The notes under the pieces are model-generated. The model saw only the letters and a program-made list of their open reading frames with translations. It was not told the DNA's origin and ran no database searches. Positions 27,896 through 37,313 of a stretch of DNA of 64,000 nucleotides are shown here, in pieces. The first letter of the stretch is position 1. The number at the start of each line of letters is the position of its first letter. Origin of the DNA: Oscheius onirici (Eukaryota > Nematoda > Chromadorea > Rhabditida > Rhabditidae); assembly GCA_932521025.1 (NCBI GenBank), contig OW051470.1, positions 2,590,501 through 2,654,500 of the forward strand, read 5' to 3'. The translations under genes and the position numbers were made by a program.

Positions 27896-28517
27896 ATGTA
27901 TCGCTCTGCCAGGAAGTTCACCGTCAGCGACTGGATCATCTGTCCGTAGGTTCTACCCAACTTCCTCTCTTAAAATCCACTTCAGTTCTCTGATCCTGCC
28001 ACCGCCGCGTCCCTCTCCTCCGCCTCCTCGTCTGACTCAGCAGCAGCGCGATGTCGAAGAGATGCTGATGACCGGTAGAACCATTTGGCGTCCGGTGCCC
28101 AAGGACAAGCACATTCTCCGGATGTACATTTCGGCTGCACTGTCCGTCTTTGCCGATGTCATGCGTCCGCAGCTTGAGAAGCGTCTTGGCCGTCTGCTGA
28201 CGACATTTCCCGAGACGGTCGAGGAGATTCTGCCCTTCTGGGATCGCCTGAGCCGTGAGACTCAAGAGGCCTGGGCCATTCGGGCCAAGGACCAGGACGT
28301 CAAGAACCACTACATCTACCTGCGAATCGGCAGCTCGCAGCCAGTCAGTCCGCCGAAGAAGACGAAAAAGTCGAAGAAGAGCGAAGATCAGGAAGAGGTG
28401 GATGACTACGAGACGGATCCGGACGAGCTGCCTGGAGAGGTATGTGTCGAGGAAAAGAAGCCGATGAACTGGGTAACGGCTGGACGTCATCTGATGCCGA
28501 AGAAGGCTGTCCGCTAG
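27896..28517 (+). CDS. Unknown protein with Lys- and acid-rich C-terminus
   Basis: Exon 1 (27896-27945 or slightly beyond) encodes MYRSARKFTVSDWIICP. A GTAGGT donor and TTCAG acceptor (intron to about 27985) join it in frame to the main exon, which ends at TAG 28515-28517 and gives about 190 residues. After a proline-rich stretch comes a folded-looking region (RTIWRPVPKDKHILRMYISA, then TVEEILPFWDRLSRETQEAW). This is followed by a basic/acidic tail (SPPKKTKKSKKSEDQEEVDD). The FWDRLSRETQEAW pattern is faintly HMG-box-like, but I cannot assign it. An AATAAA lies at about 28581. The longer in-frame ATG at 27846 is less likely because it reads through the intron. Confidence 0.7.
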
Positions 28518-28735
28518 TCTCCTTCTCTCCCTGACCAAGACGCGAAGAAGAAGATTTTCCCACGCAAAGTCTCTTTTGGAAATAAACGGTCTAGTTAGCT
28601 CGTTCTTTTTTACTTTGCTCTTTTCTCCAAAGACATGTGTCCAGCTTGAAAAACCCCACACAAATTAGGCTTGTATTTTTTATTAATTCAGTTAAAGCAA
28701 TTGAGCAAGAATGGTTAGGTATTTAGAAAAAGATT

Positions 28736-29283
28736 TTAATGGAGACAGTCACGGCTCTCTCCGGGGAATTTGCCACTGAGCTGAATGACTCCTGCGTCGT
28801 AGACCTTGTTGGGAACCTCAAACTGTTTGTTTTATAAAAACTGGAGATGTCTAACCTTTCCTGTGGTGATGTAATCGTTTCCGATCTTGATCGTGAACTT
28901 TCTCTGGCAGGGCTGCAAAAAATGAAAGTGACATTAGATCCAGAGGCTAAAATCCTACCAGCATGTCGTTGCAATCGTGGAAGATGTTTATTTTGGGATC
29001 GATCGGTCCGTACTCTTTGGTCCAGCCGCTCAAGTGGAAGTCTCCGTTGGCGTTGGTGTAACCAGAGTCCAGGAGGTCGTCCATATCGGCTGAAAATGTC
29101 ATTACTTCAAATACTTTGGAGCAAATTACTATCATCCTCGTCCCAGAGCTTGACCAGGACTCCAACGGCTGGTCGACCGTCACAAATGAGCTTTCCGCGG
29201 GCGGCTGTGCTCTGATCACGACCGAGCAGTTCCAGAGAGTTGACAAGAGCGAAGAGAGCAAGAAGGACAACGAGCTGACGCAT
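28736..29283 (-). CDS. Transthyretin-like (TTR) secreted protein 1
   Basis: A member of the nematode-specific transthyretin-like family (PF01060), small secreted beta-sandwich proteins. The start at 29283 gives a signal peptide (MRQLVVLLALFALVNS). The family core follows: ARGKLICDGRPAVGVLVKLW, then LLDSGYTNANGDFHLSGW, and INIFHDCNDML followed by PCQRKFTIKIGNDYIT. It ends SGKFPGESRDCLH with TAA at 28736-28738, about 140 residues. There are four exons. The first intron falls after WDEDD in phase 1, unlike the four plus-strand TTR genes in this window, whose first intron separates the signal peptide from the core. It lies tail-to-tail with the lysine-rich gene and head-to-head with TTR gene 2. 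Confidence 0.92.
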
Positions 29284-29786
29284 TCTGGAAAGAGATTGGA
29301 TGGGTTTGATAAGATGAGGAGTAAGAGCCGGCATAACAAGGAATATACGAAGTTTCAAATACAGAGTATAACTACTAAAGTTTCTCAATATACAGTTATT
29401 TTAAAGGTTTCTCTGGGAGTTAGGTATATAGATATGAATTTACCCAACATTTACCGTGAACGCTTTTCATACAGTGTACAGACTCTTGGAGAGAGCTCAA
29501 TCTGTGAGAATAAGTCATTGAATGACCCTGCTACATTTACGAGCAATCTTCTTTGTCCTCATAGCCTAATAAACAGTTACCCATTGTCACTATCTTCGAG
29601 ACTCCTTAGTCTGTCCTGACCTGGCGGAAGAACTCAGGTCTCAAGTTACCAAGTTGTGTCTCTGTTCCCTCTCTGCCTATCCTAGAAAACCAATGATCTA
29701 GTTTTGATTTGTCACCGTCGCTTTGTTTAGGCTTCTGTCCCTTAAAAAGCAACAATTATCGAATTTGTTCACAGACACCATTCCAG

Positions 29787-30572
29787 ATGTCGTCTTTCCC
29801 TCTTATCCTTATTCTTGCCGCCGTTCTTCCAGTTCATGGATTGATTGAGCAATATGTTAATGTGAGTTTCTAAAACAAGATTATTTTTAAAAGGAGTTGA
29901 GTACTCCCTAATCCCGTTATGATAGTCTTTTCACTACAAAACAACAATTCTGTCTAACATTACAAACTAGGCGTCATCGCTCCGAAACCTGACTCACGTG
30001 CCACAGAAATCGGAAAAAAGTCCACGTCTTCTTTCTCAACAAATTACGTTTTAGGTCACCGGTCGTCTGATCTGCCACGGAAAGCCTGTCAAGAATGTGG
30101 CTGTGGTCTTGGGAGACTACGACTTTCCCGACGCGAACGATATTCTGGCAGAGACGGAAACGGACAATGAGGGACGATATGAACTGGCTGGACAAGACGA
30201 CGAGCTGTTCAGCATCCAGCCCTTCCTGGCCATCGCTCACAGCTGTAAAACACATCCCAAGGAAGTTCAGGAGGTGAGAATACTTTCAATTGAAACTGCG
30301 CACCAACTCGTACAGTCTGTGTATCAAATTACGATAGCTCGTCGATACGCAGCCAGACTCAAAGTGGCGCTATCAGACTAACATTATGAGTATCTGACTC
30401 TCTTGTTCAGTGTCTTCACATCGTCTACATGAACCTTCCTCATACCGTCATCAATCTTCTGCCCGGAGCCAACCAGACCAAAGTCGCCGACCTCGAGTTG
30501 GGAACCAAACGCGAGAATCAGAAGACCTTCTGCGGGCAGAACGTTTCTGAGATGTTCCTTCGTCATCCCTAA
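29787..30572 (+). CDS. Transthyretin-like (TTR) secreted protein 2
   Basis: The signal peptide is on exon 1 (MSSFPLILILAAVLPVHG). The core exon begins VTGRLICHGKPVKNVAVVLG and continues TDNEGRYELAGQDDELFSIQ, with cysteines in SCKTHP and ECLHIVYMNLP. The end is KTFCGQNVSEMFLRHP, then TAA at 30570-30572. Three exons have introns at about 29861-30054 and 30274-30411. An AATAAA at 30578-30583 follows directly. This is the prototype arrangement of the TTR family, secreted with a conserved disulfide. The specific role is unknown; known family members act in apoptotic-cell recognition or in body fluid. Confidence 0.92.
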
Positions 30573-30654
30573 TTTTCAATAAATGTTTTGAGCTGAGTCA
30601 TTCGGCATTTTTAGTTGAAATAGTCAGCCTGCCGACTGGGCCCTATCATTCCAA

Positions 30655-31207
30655 ATGAAGGGTCTAGTTCTCTTGTTGGTAGCTGTTGCACTCATCAATT
30701 GTGAGATCTATTCGGTTCGGGTGAGCTTACTTCTTTTTCAAGTCCCAGAAGAAAGTTACAGTAAACCTGAATTCTCAGTACTTGTCTTTTAGATGAAGGG
30801 AGTAGTCAAATGCAACGGCGTGCCCGTACAAAACGTCAAGATACAACTGAAAGAAAGTGAAGTTTGTAAGTTTCTTCTATTTGACAGATTTAAAGAAAAG
30901 TACTGTTTTTAAGTCTTCGACGACTTATTGGACGAAACCGCTCCCAATGAGAGAGGAATGTACCAACTGGAGGGTCACGACAATGAAATGGACGGAATTG
31001 AACCGTACCTTCTGTTCTTTCACAACTGTCCAGACAGACTAGGACGGATGGTAATGACTTTCTTGGTTACTGTAATTTTAGTTTTAGGGAGATGGAGAGC
31101 TCAAATTCTGTATACCTCAAAATGCCATCACTCAGGGAATCGTTCCTACGAAAACTTTCGAGATTATAATTGATTTGGCGAATCAACATGCGAAAGAAAA
31201 GTGTTGA
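30655..31207 (+). CDS. Transthyretin-like (TTR) secreted protein 3
   Basis: Signal peptide MKGLVLLLVAVALINCEIYS is on exon 1, then MKGVVKCNGVPVQNVKIQLK. The exon with ETAPNERGMYQLEGHDNEMD and PYLLFFHNCPDRLG follows. The last exon (GDGELKFCIPQNAITQG) ends AKEKC with TGA at 31205-31207. Four exons share intron positions with TTR genes 4 and 5, indicating tandem duplication. The Cys pattern (CNG, HNCPD, FCIPQ, final Cys) follows the family. It lies less than 100 bases after the end of TTR 2, close enough for an operon-like arrangement, though no trans-splice evidence is visible. Confidence 0.9.
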
Positions 31208-31931
31208 ATAAAACCGTTTTAGTTGAATGAGTATCTTCATAGCTCAGTTGGCGATGAGACACTAGATCATGCAAAACCTCGGCTTATATACGAAAGCAAA
31301 GACTAGGGATAGTTCGTCTTCAGCAGGACTGTATAACAGAGGGTGACAGTAAAGAATAGTCGATTCTGATAATATTCCTGGAAATCTCTCTACCACTAAA
31401 GTGCAATGCTGTCTGTGGTAAACTCCGTTTGTTTGTTTGTCCGGGACCTCAAATGGTCGCGACAAGTCAGAAGTTGTCAGGAAAAGACAGTTAGTTTTGA
31501 ACTTACAACTAGAATAGAAAGGAAATAGTTTTGACATGATAGTTTTTATCAAAAGATTTAGATGGGAATCTCGATCTTGCACAATATATATATCGTACTT
31601 CTTTTACAAACTTGGACAATCTATTTTTTACGCCAGGGCGGCGACAGACAGGTACACTCTACGAGTGGTACAAAAACTCTTGTCTTACTCTTGAAATGAA
31701 CATGAAAGTGTAAATGTTCGCCCTTTCAAACCCTGGTCATTAGCAGCTGTATCAACGGTCAATCTTATGCCGTGCGCTAGAACTTACGTCAAGATAAGCT
31801 TTAGTATTTTCTCTGTAAACGTCACCTTTTTTGGAAGACAAAACTATTTCGTCTCTCCGAGATATTGCATGTTATTGTGACGACTCATAGTCCGAAAAAA
31901 TTCTTTCTTCTAACGGAGAATCATTCACAGA

Positions 31932-32442
31932 ATGAATAGACTTCTTTTTCTTTTGCTGGCAACGATCTCTCTCGTCTACTCTGACGAGTTCTCAGTCGCC
32001 GTAAGTCTATACAGTCTCCCAATTTTATATCTTTAGGTACAAGGAAAGTTCACCTGTCTCGGTGAGCCCTACCCTGGTGTTTCTGTGGAATTGATAGAAG
32101 AGGATTTGGGTAAGTGAGCTGAGTAATTGATGACTAAATTAACAGTATGGGACGACACTTTGGATAAGACAATCTCGTCTGGAGACGGATCTTACAAAGT
32201 ACAGGGTCACAAAGACGAACGGTGGTACATTACCCCATACCTTCAGATCACCCACAGGTGTCCAAATGAACGGAAACAGACTGTAAGTCTTTTAAAGAAT
32301 CTAACAACAATTTCAGTGCCTGAGAACAATGAAGCGATACATTCCGAAAGAGGCTATAATGGAAGGAAAAGTGATCACGCGTTTCTTTGAGATGGATCTG
32401 GAACTCGGGAATACGTATCGAGGAGAGACCAAAGATTGTTAA
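31932..32442 (+). CDS. Transthyretin-like (TTR) secreted protein 4
   Basis: Signal peptide MNRLLFLLLATISLVYS is on exon 1, then VQGKFTCLGEPYPGVSVELI. A middle exon (DTLDKTISSGDGSYKVQGHK, then YITPYLQITHRCPNERKQT) and a final exon (CLRTMKRYIPKEAIMEGK, ending RGETKDC, TAA at 32440-32442) follow. Exon organisation equals TTR 3. About 0.7 kb of sequence without a supported gene separates it from TTR 3. Confidence 0.9.
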
Positions 32443-33490
32443 AACAGGAATTTTTAAATGATTTCTACTGTTTTGTTCTCTCGCTTTTTTTGTTAGAAGA
32501 GCCATAATTGTTATTTCGATCACAGTCAACATCTGGCTCTCATTGTCAGTCCAGTGTTTTCGAAGCCTAGTGTTTTGAACAACCAACAGACGCCACCTGA
32601 TTAATGGAAATATAGAAAGGTTCTAGTTTAGAAGTTTCGGACCTACTGATCACATAAATTCTGACTTCTTGTCAAAATGTTACAGATGTAGTGGGTAGAC
32701 AGGAAGTCTGAGCTGTGCTCGCAGAGCCCCAGTCCTTCCAATAATTGTTCTCAGTTTGAGGTCTTTAGTTTTAAGTTGACTTATTGGGAGACCAGTAAGA
32801 TAAAATCCCACCCATTCGTAATTTTGCTCAGTCTTCACAACTCGAAGTGAAAATGAGATTTGCTAAGAACAGAGAAAAGGACATTAACGTTTTGGGCAGT
32901 ATCTATTGACAGGAAAAGAAAGACATAAACTTTATAAGACTTAAAAAATAGGAAGAGAAGAGCGATATCAAGAAAAACATTCGATGAGGAAAAGAGGTAA
33001 GTGAGGGCAGGAGGCTCTGGCTGGCAGGCATTATAAACAGTTGTCCAGAGACACGCCCAATGGGTGTCAAAATACTGGTCGTCGTGAGTCAGAGCTGGAT
33101 CATGAGCGATCAGTGATTCATCACAGCGTGTGTACTACGGACTCTCCGGATCAACAATTGTGTTTGTCTGAAGTGGACTATTGTGAATGATTGCGTACAG
33201 ACGAACTGGTCTGGTCTGTACCTTTCCTCTGACTCATAAAAGTGAGCTCGACTCAATAAGTAATAAGGAGATGGGAATAAATAGTATGAGGCTGTGATCA
33301 CACAAAGAGCCGGAAAAAAAGAAACCATTCTTAACCACTCGGATTTATTCTGATTTTGTGTGCTTCTAGGGCCCGGATAGTCAAGTGGATAGGATGACAG
33401 TCTATGAAGAAAGCGATCGCAAGTTCAATCCCGGGTGGTAATACACGAAGGTAGTCTACCCTGGCATCTCTCGCCAGCCTAGCTTGTCCA
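32443..33490. other. Intergenic, degenerate tRNA-like segment
   Basis: No protein gene is supported. At about 33370-33441 a stretch (GCCCGGATAGTCAAGTGGAT... TCAATCCCGGGTGG) has tRNA-like acceptor, D-arm and T-arm words but no proper anticodon stem. It is probably a decayed tRNA. Confidence 0.35.
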
Positions 33491-33499
33491 GCGGATCAC

Positions 33500-34109
33500 G
33501 TAGCTTGAGCAACCCTGATCATTCAACGCGCTCACCATCACTCCAAGAACTCTCTTCTCTTCGGATGTGATCTCGGTCAGGTGAACTGCCTTGAAAACCG
33601 AATAAACAGTTTTTTCCTCCTGACTCCTGACAATGAGGCTTGTTCTTGTCGCTGATGCCGTAGAGGACAAGACCGAAATGTAGCGGAGCAAGCACGTCGA
33701 CTAACACGAGAACGAAGGCAGCTAACCGCCTGCCCCCGAAGGCACGTTCGTTGCAGGTGTAGTCCGAAGAGTAGGCAAAGTAGACCCAGAAGGCGCCGAC
33801 AATTCCCCAGATGGTCAAAGAGGACGAGCTGAAGACATTCGAGGGCAGTAGGACAGTCTTCTCGATTATTCGGTGACGTTTCCTGAAAATGGAACACTGT
33901 TTGGAAAAAAGCAAAACTGACTGCGAGAAACTCCCATCCAACCGTAGCGTTGATGGCAACGAAGAGAGATAAGCTGACAGGTGCATGCCTTCTTCCTCTG
34001 ATGTGCCTCCACGACGATGACGATTAGATGCTGTCCAATGGGTCCCGACGCGCAAACTGTCCGTGACTGAATGGCTGACTGTCGGCGAGACTCTTTTCTT
34101 CCAGTGCAA
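33500..34109 (-). CDS. Possible multi-pass membrane protein fragment
   Basis: The clearest part is a two-helix segment at about 33640-33830 (SLTIWGIVGAFWVYFAYSSD, then FVLVLVDVLAPLHFGLVLYG), separated by a short loop with a cysteine. Upstream, another frame reads LFVAINATVGWEFLAV, also membrane-like. The splice model is uncertain because alternative introns near 33890 give different joins. A likely downstream exon encodes AVHLTEITSEEKRVLGVM before a GTGAGC donor at about 33540. I cannot name the family. It may be a partial or decaying gene. Confidence 0.35.
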
Positions 34110-34130
34110 CGCTCAGAATCGGCCATCTGG

Positions 34131-35384
34131 GTAGAACTGAAGTCTGAGATTTCTATACAAAAATTTTGTGAAATAAAATTTGACTTATAAAAGGTTTCCA
34201 TAGAACGAAACTTGTTTAAATAGAACGGATTACAAGTCAAACTTTTTTTTTGGCTTTATTCGCGTTTTAGAGTGGTTGTCTGTGTAGTTGAGAACAGAGA
34301 GTCGCAGTCACTCTTGGTGGAAGCCCTGTTCTCAAAGTCTTCTGGTTTCGTTTTCTCCACTCCTGTCGATTTGTCCTAGTCTCCTTCTGTAAGCTGTAGA
34401 AAACACTTTAAAAATAACGTAGTTTTGAGCTCCAGAACAACAAGTTTCAGAGTTGCGACCGAACCTGACTCTCTTCATTCTCTTATCAGTTCCTCCAATG
34501 CAAATGAGTCACGTCGATTTCAAAACTACTGAAAAATCAGATCTCAGATCCAATCCGAAATGAGTATCTGTTTCTCCGATCCTGAGCAATGTTCAACTGC
34601 GTCATTTGTCCACTTTGTTTTCTTGTGTTGGCATGTTGAGTGCCAGCGAGACAAACAGACACCAACTGTTCGAACCGATGACATCCGGATCTTTCTCTGT
34701 CGCGTAAACTATCACGATCTATTGGTCAGTTCGTCGGAAAACAGTCGGAGAAATTGTGAGACGGCGGAAAATGAAAAAGCGTGCTGCTGGCGTTTCTCTT
34801 TTGTGGTAAGGGAGGCAAAGACTTCCGAACAAGTACTACCTCATACTCACAACCTGGTCCAATGTGTCTTCATTTCAAGAATACGGTATGTATAATACGG
34901 CATAGAATAGAATAATTATTTTGCCAGAGGCAAAACATTGTCATACGTTTTGTAGCAGACAAGATTCGATTCAGGATGAACGTATCAGCGAATCAGAAGA
35001 GCCGAGATTTAGCTGAGAGGGCTTTGGCAGAACTGAGAAGAGAAGAAGAACGTTTGGAGATTCATTTGGAGGCGGGACGACGGCGTCCGAAACATTGACT
35101 CTTGAATATAGCAACAGGTTTTCAGTTTCATTTTCAGTTTCAACGAAAAGCTGTAGTTCTCACTGAACTTGTATCAGTTAATATAAATTTATAGCAGATA
35201 GTCTTCTAGTTCTGCTAATGAGGCATTGGAAAAAATGTTGCGTTGGTCCTATTTTGAGCTTACAGATTTTCGACCATTGTCATGTCGTCTCTTAACTGTC
35301 GGTAAAAACAGTCTTTAGGTTTTCAGTTGAAATTCATTTCTACTGTAAATCTCTTGCTCTTCGTTTAGAAGCGAAAATTCTCAG
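34131..35384 (+). other. Unresolved region with weak coding signal
   Basis: Two short stretches look possibly coding. One at about 34660-34725 reads TVRTDDIRIFLCRVNYHDLL, reminiscent of the third helix of a histone fold. The other, at about 34977-35098, reads LAERALAELRREEERLEIHL and ends in TGA. A small histone-fold protein such as CENP-S/MHF1 is one possible explanation, but I could not assemble a continuous model, so no gene is called. Confidence 0.2.
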
Positions 35385-37164
35385 ATGGTTGGCCCGAACA
35401 AGCGGTTCCTGACTGCAGCGTCAGGTCACAAGCTGCTGAAATTGGAAAGCTTTTCCTCCGAAGGCGGTCCAGCTTGCCAGATTCGTTCACTCTCCTCACT
35501 GCTTGCTCACCGAGAAACTTCAGATATGACTGCTTGCGCCTTCCTTTCTGAAGAGCCCGTCCACATAGACTCTCTTCAAAAGACTCACCAACTCACCCAA
35601 CTAGCTGCTGGAACCGACTCTCAGCAGGTAAGAAACAATCTCAATCAATGCCTTACCCTGAATAAGGTTCCCGTACTCGACCCCTCTGATCTTCGCAGTT
35701 GCGATGCCTTCGTACCCACAGTCAAGGAAGAGGTTGAAGATCCGGACTACGGTACTGTCCCTTCTGTTACCAGTCAGAAACAAGCTCCCCAAGTTCCTCC
35801 CCCAATGATGGGATATCCCAGAGCTCCGGTCCAAACCTTCCGTTTCAATCAGGTATCCATCTATTTTTTGACTCATACATTACGAAATTTAGATGACTTC
35901 CAACATGGCGTACCCTCAGCACGGCTACATGACTCCCAGTTTTTACATGATGAACGGGCGACCAGTGCCATTTCTTCCCCGATCCATGCCTGGACAGTCT
36001 TTTGGAGTTATTCCTCAGAGAGTCGCTCGTCCTATGCCTCAGGCAAGATCCTTTGGGAGGCTTGTAAAAACTGTCTCAATTCAGATGCCCCATCCTTGGT
36101 CACTTCCAGTCAATGTTCGGGCGACCCAGGTTCCAGTTGAGAAGCAATCCAAAGCTCAGGACGTTCCTTCTCCTGTTCAAAGCTCATCGGAAACTGTCTC
36201 TCAGGTTGGTAACTCTCGTCAGTATGTTTATATTGACTGTTTACAGATCTCTTCTGAAGCAGAAGCAGCTCCAATCATCAAGAAGGAACCACTGGATGAG
36301 GATGACATTGTTGAAGTATCTTCCCCAAGCCTTCCTCAAGTTCCAATTCAGCAGAGACCCGTCCTAATTCCCCAGGCAATCGTTAGTTTCAAGTCTAAGC
36401 TTAACAAAGACTCGGTTAAGATGCCACAACGTGTCATTCCGTATCCCCAAGGCTATCCTTACATGGGTCTTCCGTTCATGCCATCTCGTATGAGAATGAA
36501 GAGAAAGTCTCCGATCTCTGAGGAACGCAGGGCCAAGATGATGACGGAGAATAAAGAGGCCTTCATCGACACATTCAAGGCGATGAAAGTTCCCTCTCTG
36601 GTCGGAAAGCACCCGGTTCTGTTGTACAAGTTCAAAAAGGACGACGAGGACTACTGCTACCCTTTCACGCTGAAGAGAATCACTCGACGGGGAGAGGTCT
36701 TCAGCTGCTCCAATTGCAAGCAACTCCGGGAGAAGGATATTGGCATTCTGGTCCAGAAGGACTACTTCCAGAGTGACCCGACCTCCGGACATGGTCCCTC
36801 CTGTGCTCCAAACAAATGGATCGAGGAGGTGGCCAAGAGAGTGACCTACAGGACGACTCAGAGGGTCAAGATGAACGATCAGGACGTCGATTGCCGCGAG
36901 ATTCACAGCCAGATGTGTGACGATGTCTCGAGGAATGAGACGCTGACCGCCGAGGAGAAGGACAAGGTCTCCGACATCATCAAGAACTTCCCGAGCAAGA
37001 TCCGGTCTATAGCCCGAGCCCGGAGAATGAGCAAGCAGAGACAGAACGTGGAAGTTGGAATGTACCAGCAGATAATGATGATGTATCCTCCCGCTCATCC
37101 GATGATGATTCCTCAGATGATGAAACCGACCGTTCCTTTGGTCAAGATCGAAGACAACTCGTAA
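35385..37164 (+). CDS. Zinc-finger-like nuclear protein, putative transcription regulator
   Basis: The ATG lies immediately after a TTCTCAG acceptor-like site (35378-35384), a position compatible with spliced-leader trans-splicing. Exons follow to TAA at 37162-37164. The N-terminal half is disordered and Pro/Met-rich and contains two sumoylation-like motifs (VKEEVED and IKKEPLDEDD). A basic segment (MRMKRKSPISEERRAKMM) precedes a compact domain with CSNCKQLREKDIGILV and SGHGPSCAP, a C-x2-C ... H-x4-C arrangement resembling FLYWCH-type zinc fingers of nematode regulators. A Met/Pro-rich tail ends VKIEDNS. Predicted role is nuclear DNA or RNA binding, by inference from composition. Six or so exons have introns of 40-60 bases. 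Confidence 0.72.
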
Positions 37165-37313
37165 CTCGATGCTCATTACTCGTTAGTTTCTACTCAACTC
37201 TGTTTGTTTTTTGAAATAAATTGTAAGTATCCAATTTAGAAAATACTGACTAAAATGAGTGAAAAGTATCAGAACTTCATTATTAGACTCGTTTTTCTCC
37301 CACCGTGACTCTT

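Noticed and set aside
31236-31290. D-arm-like AGCTCAGTTGGCGATGAG after TTR 3
   Set aside because: No cloverleaf; likely chance or a small tRNA remnant.
33370-33441. tRNA-like segment
   Set aside because: Acceptor and T-arm words are present, but no valid anticodon stem; at best a decayed tRNA.
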